Shown here: positions 18,364 to 28,116 of the stretch, piece after piece | Layout of the letters: the number at the start of each line of letters is the position of its first letter | How positions within the stretch are numbered: the first letter of the stretch is position 1 | Translations under genes and position numbers: made by a program | Origin: Bryobacterales bacterium | Lineage (GTDB): Bacteria; Acidobacteriota; Terriglobia; Bryobacterales; Bryobacteraceae | DNA: 33,043 nt | Reading direction: 5' to 3' | Assembly (NCBI GenBank): GCA_025462945.1 | Contig: JAOAPO010000293.1 | Location: 1-33,043, forward strand | Notes under the pieces: model-generated | Database searches by the model: none | Told to the model about the DNA's origin: nothing | What the model saw: only the letters and a program-made list of their open reading frames with translations

Positions 18364-19122
18364 ATGGCACAGCCGATAATGGAAATTCTCACCGTGTGGA
18401 AACTTCGTTCTGTATTTATCACTGCTCCGGGCATTATCCTGAGTACGATTCTGATGGGCAGCCTGTCTTTGATCTCATCCATTTGGGACCGCAAGGGCTA
18501 TACACAGCACCGCATTGCGCAGGCCTGGGCTCGCATGGTGCTCAAAGTTGGATTCATGCGCTGTACGGTGATCGGACTTGAAAAGCTCGATCCGTCGCAA
18601 AGCTACGTCATCGTTTGCAATCACGCCAGCTACATGGATACGCCGACGATTCTCTCCGTTCTCCCCCTGCAGTTCCGCTTTTTCGCCACAGTTGGACTGT
18701 TCTCCATCCCTTTTATGGGATGGCACCTGTCGAGGGCTGGACACATACCGGTAGCTCGCGATAACGTAAGAGCCTCTTTGAAATCAATGGGAGAGGGCGC
18801 AAGAATGATTCGGGAGACGGGCGTTTCGGCTCTGCTGTTTCCTGAAGGAGCTCGGACCGAGCACGATATGCGGCCATTTAAAGAGGGTGCTGCTTACATC
18901 GCAATCAAGGCGCAGGTTCCTGTTGTGCCGATGGGAGTGCGAGGAACGCGGGATGCTTTGCCCATGCACTGCTGGCGTGTGCGCGGCGGCCCGGTCGAAT
19001 TGTTTATTGGCGATCCGGTAGAGACGAAAGGGATGACGCTGCAGCAGCGCGGTACCCTGACTCAGGAATTGCAGGACATGGTCGCCGCGCTGGCCGGCCA
19101 GACAGTTACCGAAGGCGAGTAA
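18364..19122 (+). CDS. plsC: 1-acyl-sn-glycerol-3-phosphate acyltransferase (PlsC-like)
   Basis: VIVCNHASYMDTPTIL (HX4D), LLFPEGARTEHDMRPFKEGAAYIAIKAQVPVVPMGVRGT. Start may be 18364 or the ATG at 18379. Confidence 0.9.
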   Translation: MAQPIMEILTVWKLRSVFITAPGIILSTILMGSLSLISSIWDRKGYTQHRIAQAWARMVLKVGFMRCTVIGLEKLDPSQSYVIVCNHASYMDTPTILSVLPLQFRFFATVGLFSIPFMGWHLSRAGHIPVARDNVRASLKSMGEGARMIRETGVSALLFPEGARTEHDMRPFKEGAAYIAIKAQVPVVPMGVRGTRDALPMHCWRVRGGPVELFIGDPVETKGMTLQQRGTLTQELQDMVAALAGQTVTEGE

Positions 19123-19144
19123 TAAAAGTAAACGTTCCACTATC

Positions 19145-20881
19145 ATGATCGCCCAAACAGTACCGCAGTTGTTGCGCGACGCCGCGGCGAAGCACGGAGA
19201 CCGTGTTGCGCTTCGTCAACCTTCGGGCAAACAGGTCGACACGTGGACCTGGAATCAATATCTGCAGGCTGCGGAAGAGATCGCGGCCGGGCTACAGTCG
19301 ATCGGCATCGGCAAAGGCGACCACGTCGCCATCTGTTCCGAGACGACGGCGGAGTTCTACCTGATCGATCAGGGCATCCTGATGAACGGCTCCGTGGCGG
19401 CGGCTTTATATCCCAGCTACCCTGCGGAAGAACTCGTGAGCACGGTTGCCCGCGCAGACGCCAGGGCTCTCTTCGTTGAGAACCCGAAAATGCTGGCGAA
19501 GATGAAGGCGGCGCCGGTCAGTGACATCATTCTGATGTCCGGTGAGGCTGAAGGCTACCTGACACTGGCACAACTGCGGACACACGGCCGCTACGCCGCC
19601 GAAGTGGGACCGCAGGACAACGCCATCCTTTATCTGACGTCCGGCGCAACGGGCGATCCCAAGATGGTGATGACCACGCACGGCTCGCTCGCTGCCAATG
19701 TGAACATGGCACCCACTGTGGTGCCTCTTGGGCCGGAAGATGCCACTGTGGCGTTTCTGCCTTCAGCCCACATCGCACAGCGCGTCGGCGTGGAACTCTA
19801 CCCCATTCTCACAGGGACCATGGTCTCTTTCGCCGAGAGCCTGGCAAAGCTGCCGAACGAGATCAAGGCAGTCAGACCAACATTTTTCCTGGCTCCCCCG
19901 CGAGTTTGGGAACGAATCTACAGCAGCATTCGAACGGAGATCCTGAAGAAGCCGGCGATTGTGCAGAAGGCCTTTTTCGGCGGACTGGGCCTCGGACTGG
20001 CTGCAGCGAAGTACCGCCGTGCGGGCAAGCCAGTTCCGTGGCGAATCCGCGCACCTCTGGCGCTGGCCAGCAAACTCATCTTCGCTAAGGTACGGGAAAG
20101 GCTTGGCGGCCGTCTTCGTCTCGCCGTCTCGGGCGCCGCGCCGTTGGGCGCCGACCTGATGGAGTTCTACGAGGCCATCGGCATGCCGTTGATCGAAGCG
20201 TTCGGTCTGACTGAAGGCGGTGTAGCCACCGTCAATCCGATCGATGCGCCGAGGCCTGGCAGCATCGGTAAGGTTTTGCCGGGCACCGAAGTCAAGCTGT
20301 CCGGCGACGGTGAATTGCTGATCAAAAGCCCGGCACTCTCAAGCGGGTACTACAAAGACCCCGCGGCGACCGCAGAGCTTTTCCAGGATGGGTGGCTGCG
20401 CACCGGCGACATCGCGACCATCGATTCGGAAGGCTACGTTTACATCACGGGGCGCAGCAAGGAACTGATCGTTTCGTCGAACGGCAAGAAGATCTTCCCT
20501 GCAAGGGTGGAAGCGCAATTCAAGTTCGAACCTCTGATCAACCAGATTCTGCTTGCTGGCGACCGGTTGCCGCACCTCGTCGCCCTGATCACGGTTCATC
20601 CCGCCATTGCACAGACCCTGCCGGGTGCCAGCGCTTCAGCTCCTGTCCACGAAGATCCCGTCGTCCTTAAAGAAGTTCAGACTATTGTTGCGCGCATCAA
20701 CAAGCAACTGGCTCCTTTCGAGCAGGTGAAGCGCTTCCGCATCCTTTCCCGTGAGCTCTCGATTGAGCACGGCGAAGTTACGGCGACGATGAAGATTCGT
20801 CGACGCCAGGTCATGGAGAATTTCAAAACCGAACTTGACGCTCTGTACAAACTCAGCGCGTCGGGTCGGGGCGGCGAGTAG
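19145..20881 (+). CDS. AMP-dependent long-chain acyl-CoA synthetase/ligase
   Basis: ILYLTSGATGDPKMVMTTHGSL, VSGAAPLGADLMEFYEAIGMPLIEAFGLTEG, GWLRTGDIATIDSEGYVYITGRSKELIVSSNGKKIFPARVE. Confidence 0.95.
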   Translation: MIAQTVPQLLRDAAAKHGDRVALRQPSGKQVDTWTWNQYLQAAEEIAAGLQSIGIGKGDHVAICSETTAEFYLIDQGILMNGSVAAALYPSYPAEELVSTVARADARALFVENPKMLAKMKAAPVSDIILMSGEAEGYLTLAQLRTHGRYAAEVGPQDNAILYLTSGATGDPKMVMTTHGSLAANVNMAPTVVPLGPEDATVAFLPSAHIAQRVGVELYPILTGTMVSFAESLAKLPNEIKAVRPTFFLAPPRVWERIYSSIRTEILKKPAIVQKAFFGGLGLGLAAAKYRRAGKPVPWRIRAPLALASKLIFAKVRERLGGRLRLAVSGAAPLGADLMEFYEAIGMPLIEAFGLTEGGVATVNPIDAPRPGSIGKVLPGTEVKLSGDGELLIKSPALSSGYYKDPAATAELFQDGWLRTGDIATIDSEGYVYITGRSKELIVSSNGKKIFPARVEAQFKFEPLINQILLAGDRLPHLVALITVHPAIAQTLPGASASAPVHEDPVVLKEVQTIVARINKQLAPFEQVKRFRILSRELSIEHGEVTATMKIRRRQVMENFKTELDALYKLSASGRGGE

Positions 20882-20895
20882 GAGCGCAAGACGGT

Positions 20896-23800
20896 ATGAG
20901 CCCCGAGCGCCAGAGACGCATCGAGGAAATCTACGCGGCCGTCTCGCAGCCGGGAATCCCGGACAAGCACGCGTTTCTGCTGGTCCAGTGCGGTGCCGAT
21001 ACCGAACTGCGACGTGAGGTGGAGTCTTTGCTCACGAGCAGTGACTCTCTAAAATCGGAGACGCGCGAGGTGGAGCCAGCCCGCCCCGCGCGCCCGCTCG
21101 GTGCGGCTCCGATCCGGCGGGGTAGTATTCTGGGGCAGTACGAGATCCTCGGGACACTCGGCCAGGGTGGCATGGGCGTGGTCTATGAAGCCCTCGACCA
21201 GCAGCGAAGCATTCGCGTCGCGCTCAAAAGTCTGTCCGGTTTCGGTCCGCGGGCACTCCGGCTGTTCAAGAATGAGTTCCGCGCCCTCAGCGGGATCAGC
21301 CATCCGAACCTGGCTACACTCTACGAACTCGTGTTCTGCGACGGGCAGTGGCTCTTCAGCATGGAGTACGTCGAAGGCGGCCATTTCCTCGACTATGTCC
21401 GGCCGGGTGCCACCGCCGCTGAGCTGACGGACTACGGGCCTGACGCCGAAACTGTGGCTCTGGACTACCACGCTACGACAACCCTCGCCGATCCAAGCGC
21501 TCCGGCGAGGCGCGGGCGCGGCGGACGCTGCGATATGAAGCGTCTGGGTGAGGCGGTGAGCCAACTGACGAGCGCCGTACTGGCTCTTCACGCGCAGGGC
21601 ATTCTTCACCGCGACCTGAAGCCCCTCAACGTGAAGGTAACGCCTGCCGGTCGCGTGGTCGTGCTGGACTTTGGGTTAGCGACTCACGCTGCACCCGTTT
21701 CTTTCAGCGAAGAATCCATTCTCGGCGGCGTGGTTGGAACGGTCGCGTACATGTCGCCTGAACAGGCCTCCGGCGAGCACGTCACGGAGGCCACTGACTG
21801 GTATGCCGTCGGAGTGATGCTGTACGAGGCGCTCACCGGCCACAGGCCTTTCGAGGGACCGGCCGACGCGGTCATGCGAGCCAAGCGAAAGCTGGACGCA
21901 CCCAAGGCTCGGCTTGGCGCCGGAGTTTCGCCTGTATGGCGCGAGATCTGTTCGGGGCTTCTGGAACGCGACCCGATGCGACGGCTTGGAGGCACCGAAC
22001 TGTTGGCCAGGCTGCAACGGCTCTCCGCGGGCGAAGCATACGTACAGCCGAGCGCTGGTCAGCCGATCCTCTCCGACGTCCGGGCAGTGGCGGCGAACCG
22101 CAGATTCTTCGGGCGCGAGTCTCACCTTGCCAAACTCAGCGAGGCTTTGTCGGATGTTGCTGCCGGTCATCCGTCAGTGGTACTCGTGCGCGGGCCTTCC
22201 GGAATCGGCAAGAGCGCTCTCATCGATCGCTTTCTGAACGACATCGCAGGGGAGCACGACCCCGCCGCAAGGGTGATCCTGACCGGGCGCTGCTACGAGA
22301 GCGAGTCGATGCCATACAAGGCGGTTGATGGAGTGATCGACCGGCTCGCGAAGTATATGGCTGGTCTGCCCAGGCATGAGGCAGCGGCCCTCGCTCCACG
22401 CGACGCCAGCGCTCTGGTGCAGGTCTTTCCCGTGCTGCGCCAGGTGCACGCCATCGCACTGGCGCCGCACCGGCCCACCCATGGTTCAGATGAATATGAG
22501 CTGCGCCGCAAGGCCTTTTCGGCTTTGCGAGAAATCCTCGCTCGGCTGGGAGACCGTCGCCAGGTCATCATCTGGATTGACGACCTGCAGTGGGGAGATA
22601 CGGACAGCGCGGCACTGCTGCGGGAGCTCCTTCGTCCGCCGGAAACACCGGCTTTGCTGCTGATTGGCAGCTACCGGTCAGATCCGGCGAGCCGAACGGA
22701 GTTTGGGGTCCGCTCCGGCCCGCTCGAGAGCAACGCTGTTCTGCAGACGATCCTGCTGAGTCTGCCCGGTGCCCCAGAAGTGAAACGGCACGAGTTGGTG
22801 GTCGGGCCACTGACCGCGGCAGAGACCCGAACCCTTGCAGGAACTCTGTTGGGCCATGCTCCCGGACTTCATGACGAGCGCGTGGAGCGCATCGCAAGTG
22901 AGAGTGAAGGCAGCCCGTATCTGCTGCATGAGATTGCCGCGGCGCTGGAAGCCGGCGCAGCCATCGAAGCCCAGTCAGGCGCGACTCTGGACGAATTGCT
23001 CTACCAGCGAGTTCTGGCTCTGCCCGAAGTGGCGCGCCGCCTGATTCAACTTGTGGCGCTCGCGGCCAGGCCGGTGAGCGAACGCGAAGTGTTCCGGGCC
23101 GCCGGGCTTCCAGCGCAGGATCCCGGCATGCTCGTGCTCCTCCGTGCGGGGCGTCTCATTCGGAGGGGCGGGGGCAGCGATGACATCCAGTCGTATCACG
23201 ACCGAGTCAGAGAAACGGTTGCGGCGAGGCTTCTGGAACCGGACAAAAAGACGCTGCATGGGGCGCTGGCCGAGACCTTCGAAGACACGCTGAAAAGCGG
23301 TGGGTGCGCTGATTCCGAGGCGATCGCAGTGCACTTCGAAGGTGCCGGAGACCGCGCTCGCGCCAGCCAATACTACGCCGCCGCCTCTGACACGGCCGCC
23401 GCCGCACTCGCTTTCAAACATGGCGCTGAGCTTTGTCAGCGGGCGTTCGATCTGTCGCCTGCAACAGGGGAAGAGCGGCGGCGTCTGACTGTCAAGCTGG
23501 CGGATGCTCTCGCCAAAGCGGGACTTGGACCGCGGGCTGCGTTCGCGTATCGCGAGGCGGCTCAAGGCGCACGCGATGCTGAACTTTTCGACCTGGAGAG
23601 CAAAGAGGCGTACTGGTTCGCCAGCAGCGGACATGTGGATGCCGGTCAGGACGCGATGGCGAAGATGCTGCGCCGCATAGGCGTTAGTCTGCCAGGTCGC
23701 CTGCGGCGCATCGCCGGGATATTCTACTGCGTTGTCTGGCTTCGTGTACGAGGCACGAAGTTTCGCGAGCGTCCGCAGCAGCAGATTTCGCAGGCTGAAC

Positions 23801-24975
23801 TGCACCGTGTTGACGTGCTGTGGAACGTTGCCAGCGGCTACGGGATGATCGATACTCCCACGGGAATCTACGCGGTGGGCCAGTGTGTCCGTGCGTCGCT
23901 CCGGCTGGGGGAACCCCTTCGGATCGCCCGAGCGTTCGCGTTATATTCGGTTGGCTCCTCAGCAATTCCGGTGCCCGTGAAGTCACCAATACCCGAGATC
24001 CTGCGTGCCTGCACAGAGATTTGCGAACGCTCGAACTCCCCGTATCACCGGGGCCTGCTTCGCGTTGCTGAGGGCTTCCTGGCTTTCTTCGAAGGAAAGT
24101 GGCTGGTCAGCATCCAGCGTATGGACGAGGCCGAGCGCATCCTGGACAAGGAGTGCGGCGGCGTTGCGCTGGAACTGGCGATGGCCCGCATCTTCCTGCT
24201 CTGGAATCTTCTGTACTGCGGGAGTTATCTCGAACTGGCGCGGCGCGCTCCGCTCTGGAGTCAGGAGGGCAGGGACCGCGGCGATCTGTTCCAGACGACC
24301 AGCATCAACATGGGCCCGGGGCCGGTTTGCGAACTCATCGCCGACCGGCCCGACAGCGCGATGAAGCAACTCGACGACGCACTGCAGGGCTGGACCCGTC
24401 GCTACGTGAATCTGCAGCATGCGTCCGGCACGTATATCCGCGCATGGATTTACCTCTACCGTGGCGAGCCCGAAGCGGCCACAGCGGTTTTGGACCTGCA
24501 CTGGCGAGAACTGCGCCTCAACCTTTATCATCGGCTGGCTGGGATCAGGCAGTGGCTATACTCGTCACGGGCACAGGCTACGCTTGCGGTGGGAATGAAC
24601 GCATCGGACCCTCGCGCCGCGATTCGTTTGGCCGAGCGAGATGCGGAGAAACTGGAAAAGGACGAGGCGCCCTTCGCGCACGCACTCGCTAAACTCGTGC
24701 GCGCCGGGTGTGCGTCGTTGCGTGGAGACACCGCAAGCGCGCGCTCTTCTCTGGAAGGCGCGATTGCGCAACTCGACGCACTGGACATGACGATGATCGC
24801 GGCTTCGGCGCGCTGGCGCCTGGGGGAAATGCTGGGGGGCGGCGAAGGTCAGGCTTTGTTTCAAGAGGCAGGCACCGCAATGAAGGCGGTCGGAGTGCAG
24901 AACCCGGCCCGGATGACAGCTATATTCGTGAACGGCTGCACAGCGGCGAATTCGCCAGCTGTTCAGCGTTTGTAG
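20896..24975 (+). CDS. Serine/threonine protein kinase fused to an AAA-type ATPase sensor region and a long helical repeat (TPR-like) C-terminus (PknK-like)
   Basis: LGQGGMGVVYEA...VALKSL; HRDLKPLNVKV; VLDFGLA; GTVAYMSPEQASGE; then Walker A VRGPSGIGKSALIDRF and Walker B VIIWIDDLQWGDTDSAALL. Confidence 0.93.
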   Translation: MSPERQRRIEEIYAAVSQPGIPDKHAFLLVQCGADTELRREVESLLTSSDSLKSETREVEPARPARPLGAAPIRRGSILGQYEILGTLGQGGMGVVYEALDQQRSIRVALKSLSGFGPRALRLFKNEFRALSGISHPNLATLYELVFCDGQWLFSMEYVEGGHFLDYVRPGATAAELTDYGPDAETVALDYHATTTLADPSAPARRGRGGRCDMKRLGEAVSQLTSAVLALHAQGILHRDLKPLNVKVTPAGRVVVLDFGLATHAAPVSFSEESILGGVVGTVAYMSPEQASGEHVTEATDWYAVGVMLYEALTGHRPFEGPADAVMRAKRKLDAPKARLGAGVSPVWREICSGLLERDPMRRLGGTELLARLQRLSAGEAYVQPSAGQPILSDVRAVAANRRFFGRESHLAKLSEALSDVAAGHPSVVLVRGPSGIGKSALIDRFLNDIAGEHDPAARVILTGRCYESESMPYKAVDGVIDRLAKYMAGLPRHEAAALAPRDASALVQVFPVLRQVHAIALAPHRPTHGSDEYELRRKAFSALREILARLGDRRQVIIWIDDLQWGDTDSAALLRELLRPPETPALLLIGSYRSDPASRTEFGVRSGPLESNAVLQTILLSLPGAPEVKRHELVVGPLTAAETRTLAGTLLGHAPGLHDERVERIASESEGSPYLLHEIAAALEAGAAIEAQSGATLDELLYQRVLALPEVARRLIQLVALAARPVSEREVFRAAGLPAQDPGMLVLLRAGRLIRRGGGSDDIQSYHDRVRETVAARLLEPDKKTLHGALAETFEDTLKSGGCADSEAIAVHFEGAGDRARASQYYAAASDTAAAALAFKHGAELCQRAFDLSPATGEERRRLTVKLADALAKAGLGPRAAFAYREAAQGARDAELFDLESKEAYWFASSGHVDAGQDAMAKMLRRIGVSLPGRLRRIAGIFYCVVWLRVRGTKFRERPQQQISQAELHRVDVLWNVASGYGMIDTPTGIYAVGQCVRASLRLGEPLRIARAFALYSVGSSAIPVPVKSPIPEILRACTEICERSNSPYHRGLLRVAEGFLAFFEGKWLVSIQRMDEAERILDKECGGVALELAMARIFLLWNLLYCGSYLELARRAPLWSQEGRDRGDLFQTTSINMGPGPVCELIADRPDSAMKQLDDALQGWTRRYVNLQHASGTYIRAWIYLYRGEPEAATAVLDLHWRELRLNLYHRLAGIRQWLYSSRAQATLAVGMNASDPRAAIRLAERDAEKLEKDEAPFAHALAKLVRAGCASLRGDTASARSSLEGAIAQLDALDMTMIAASARWRLGEMLGGGEGQALFQEAGTAMKAVGVQNPARMTAIFVNGCTAANSPAVQRL

Positions 24976-25448
24976 CCGATCTGACGCAGAAAATCCCGGC
25001 GAACATCTACATCGGTATCGGTCTCGATACCCCTGGGCGATGAACCGTCAACCACGCCGAGGATACCTCTGCCTTGCTCGGTCTCGGCGACGATGACTTC
25101 CACAGGGTTGGCTGTGGCGCAGAAGATACCGCAGACCTCCGGGACGTCTTTGATGCGGCCGAGAACGTTGATTGGAAACACGCCGCGCATCACGACGGCG
25201 AAAATATGCCCTGCACCGATCGCTGTAGTGATTTCGATGGCGGTCTGCCGCAATGCGTCGTCGGTGCCGTCGCTGCGGGTCAGACAAGGGCCCGAGGCCT
25301 CGTTGAAGGCGACACCGAACATCGCTCCGGGCACCGCGTTGACCATCGCCTCGTAGATGTCTTCCAACGTTTTGACAAAGTGGCTTTGCCCGACGATGAT
25401 GTTGGAGTCCGAAGGGAAAGAGAGACGGACTGCGTGCAGATTCAGCAT
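24963..25448 (-). CDS. Adenosine-specific kinase family protein (COG1839-like)
   Basis: Start reassigned to MLNLHAVRLSFPSDSNIIVGQSHFVKTLEDIYEAMVNAVPGAMFGVAFNEASGPCLTRSDGTDDAL...GHIFAVVMRGVFPINVLGRIKDVPEVCGIFCATANPVEVIVAETEQGRGILGVVDG, 161 aa. The longer 295-aa ORF call is a spurious extension. Confidence 0.88.
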   Translation of the reverse strand: MLNLHAVRLSFPSDSNIIVGQSHFVKTLEDIYEAMVNAVPGAMFGVAFNEASGPCLTRSDGTDDALRQTAIEITTAIGAGHIFAVVMRGVFPINVLGRIKDVPEVCGIFCATANPVEVIVAETEQGRGILGVVDGSSPRGIETDTDVDVRRDFLRQIGYKR

Positions 25449-25464
25449 GTTTTTAGACGTGACC

Positions 25465-28077
25465 TTATTTGGCGCTGAGCAGGTTCGCGAAGATCCGGTA
25501 CGCGCCCGGCACGCCCGCCGGCAGCTGACGGAACCAGACATAGTTCGTGAAGACGTAGACTCCCTTGCCGTAGTGAGTCCACAGCGTTCCGCCTTCCATG
25601 GGCTTCTCACCCGGATCGGCGGCTGAGAGCACGGTCTCGTACTTTGGGTCCCATTCGGTGGGGAAGAGCAACGCACGCTCCTGCACCCAGCCTTCAAAGT
25701 CCTTCGACGTGATCCGGTTCGGATACTGCAGCAGCCGGCTGTCCACATGCGGGAAAGCGACCGGCGAATCCTCCACCGTGACGCGGAAGCCATTGCCGTT
25801 CGGAATCGTGATCTTGTAGGGTCCGATATTCTCTGACCCCGCGCCGGCACTCTGGTACTGCACCACGAAGGTACCGCCGTTGTTCACGTACTCCATCAGG
25901 CGGGCGTGGTTGGCGCGAAGATCCGGGCGCACATTGTAGGCGCGAACGCCGGCCACAATCGCGTCGTACTGGCTGAGGTTGCCCTTCACGAGGTCAGCCT
26001 CGCTCAGCATGGTGACCTGCACGCCAAGGTTGCGGATGGCCTCCGGCACCTCGTCGCCCGCGCCCATGATGTAGCCGATGTTCTTCGACGTAACTTTGAT
26101 ATCGGCTCGCACCACCCGCAGTTCCGAGGGTGGGAACAGGACTTCCACGGAGATGTGGGGGTAGTCCAGGGTGAACATCCCGACAGACACTTCGCGGCCT
26201 CCGACACTCGCGACAGCCCGGACCTTCGCCGTTGACTCTGCCGCGGGGGGCGTGATGTCGAAGCCGAGTTCGCGCTCTTCACCGAGCGCTCCGGTCTTGA
26301 ACGTCTGGCTGGCGGGCAGTGCCTTCCAGCCTGCGGGTGCTTCGAGACGCACGGTACCTTCAGCGCCAGCGATGTTTGCGTGTACGCGAACCGAGATCTG
26401 GTGAGACGCCGCCGAGGGGAAGATCACTGAAGGGCCGGGCATGTTGACGGATACGGGCGGCACCACTGTGAGCGGGCGGATGCGTTCGACTTCGGCGCGG
26501 TCGCTGCTGTGGTTCTCAATGTTGCGCACAATTTCGATCGGCGTTCCGGCCACGGTCAGCTTGATCCGGACCTGTTCGACCGGGGATTCCGGCAGTCCGG
26601 CCAGCATCTGATTCTCGACTACGTAGCGCTCGCCGGAGGTCGGCTTCTCAAGCCAGTAAGGATACGAGTACGGCTGGTTCGCCGGTACCGTTAACTCCAA
26701 CGTACCCGTGACGCCGCCTTCGCTGCGCGGCTGGAAGGTGGTGAGAGGAGCTGCGGTCCAGACACCTTCAGGCTGAACGGACTGAACTGTCACCGGAACG
26801 TTCAGGCGCGGATAAATGCTCAGGGCTACGGGCACTTTCGCCCCCGGCACCACTTCTGCCTGGCGGATCTGCGCTTCGGCCCACATACCCGCGCACTTCG
26901 CGATGAGTTCGTCGGCCTCGGCTAGCTTAACCTTCGCCAGGGGGTCGTTGATGGCAGCAATCAAAGGACGCACCTGGCCAAGCAGCGGGAGGAGCTTCTC
27001 GGGGTGTTCCACGTCATATTCACGGACCGCCTGCGAGAGCAGCGTGCCCACTTGAGAGCCGCCCGGAACGCGACTCCAGCTATGGTCGATGTCGGTGAAC
27101 AGATCGGGTGGGGGCGGAGGAGGTGGCGGCGTGTTGGCTCCCGGAGGACCGCCTGCGGGTCCGCGACCCGGACCCTGTCCGATGTTTCCAAAGCCCTGGC
27201 TGCGATGCTGACTTCGGCTGATACTCGCGAGCTGGTCGAACGTGTAGCCCAGGAAAGGGCTGAAACCTGCCGTCGCCACGGGGTTCGCCGGAGCGATGGG
27301 CGGCCCGGGAGGCGGGGGGAAGCTGCCGTCAGCCAGAGGATTCGCGTTGGGAGTGTTTGGCGCCGGCGCATTGCCGCCACGTCCACCGCGCCCTGCACGA
27401 CCACCTGCGCCCGGCGCACCCGCCGCAGCCGGTCCGCGACCGCCACCGCCGCCGAAGCCGCCGGCGTAAACAATTTTCTTCGTCTTCCACGGCTGCACGA
27501 ACTTCAGCTGTTCGGGGAACTTCGCAGGGTCGGCTGCAGCTTCGAAGGCTTCTTTGCCCAGGATCGCGGACGCCTGATGCTGGCCGTGTCCGTCGGCCGG
27601 GGTGCCGCTGAAGCCGAGAATAATCACATCGGGCCGGTAGCGGCGAATCACCCAGACGACATCTGAAAGAACGCGGTCATGTCCCCACTTTTCCATCGTC
27701 TCAGCGGCGGTTTTGGTGAAGCCGAAGTCGATCGCACGACTGAAGAACTGTTCCGCACCGTCAATGCGGCGTGCAGCGAGCAGTTCCTGCGTTCGGATCA
27801 TACCCAGCGCGGCACCCTGCTCGGAACCGATGAGGTTTTGCCCGCCTTCGCCGCGAGTCAGCGAGAGGTAACCGGTGCGCATATAGCGTCCACGAGCAAA
27901 ATAGGTCAAAACGTTCGTGCGCTCGTCGTCCGGGTGGGCGGCGATCATCAGTACGGTGCCGGTTTCGTTGAGTTTCCGCAGGGAAAGCGCGATATCAGCC
28001 GCAGGGGCGGGCTGCGCAGGAGCACAAGTGGCGTTGGCCAGAACAAGAGCGGCTAACACCGCGAGCGACGATTTCAT
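25465..28077 (-). CDS. PIG-L (LmbE-like) family deacetylase, exported, large multi-domain
   Basis: Signal MKSSLAVLAALVLANATCAPAQPAPA; TVLMIAAHPDDERTNVLTYFARGRYMRTGYLSLTRGEGGQNLIGSEQG; DVIILGFSGTPADGHGQHQAS. Confidence 0.92.
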   Translation of the reverse strand: MKSSLAVLAALVLANATCAPAQPAPAADIALSLRKLNETGTVLMIAAHPDDERTNVLTYFARGRYMRTGYLSLTRGEGGQNLIGSEQGAALGMIRTQELLAARRIDGAEQFFSRAIDFGFTKTAAETMEKWGHDRVLSDVVWVIRRYRPDVIILGFSGTPADGHGQHQASAILGKEAFEAAADPAKFPEQLKFVQPWKTKKIVYAGGFGGGGGRGPAAAGAPGAGGRAGRGGRGGNAPAPNTPNANPLADGSFPPPPGPPIAPANPVATAGFSPFLGYTFDQLASISRSQHRSQGFGNIGQGPGRGPAGGPPGANTPPPPPPPPDLFTDIDHSWSRVPGGSQVGTLLSQAVREYDVEHPEKLLPLLGQVRPLIAAINDPLAKVKLAEADELIAKCAGMWAEAQIRQAEVVPGAKVPVALSIYPRLNVPVTVQSVQPEGVWTAAPLTTFQPRSEGGVTGTLELTVPANQPYSYPYWLEKPTSGERYVVENQMLAGLPESPVEQVRIKLTVAGTPIEIVRNIENHSSDRAEVERIRPLTVVPPVSVNMPGPSVIFPSAASHQISVRVHANIAGAEGTVRLEAPAGWKALPASQTFKTGALGEERELGFDITPPAAESTAKVRAVASVGGREVSVGMFTLDYPHISVEVLFPPSELRVVRADIKVTSKNIGYIMGAGDEVPEAIRNLGVQVTMLSEADLVKGNLSQYDAIVAGVRAYNVRPDLRANHARLMEYVNNGGTFVVQYQSAGAGSENIGPYKITIPNGNGFRVTVEDSPVAFPHVDSRLLQYPNRITSKDFEGWVQERALLFPTEWDPKYETVLSAADPGEKPMEGGTLWTHYGKGVYVFTNYVWFRQLPAGVPGAYRIFANLLSAK
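27105..27470 (-). repeat. Low-complexity Gly/Ala/Pro/Arg-rich coding segment inside the PIG-L protein
   Basis: Encodes GGFGGGGGRGPAAAGAPGAGGRAGRGGRGG...PPPPGPPIAP...GPGRGPAGGPPGANTPPPPPPPPD. Confidence 0.85.
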
Positions 28078-28116
28078 AGGGACCTTCAAGTTAGTATATT
28101 CGTTCGAAATCTACCA

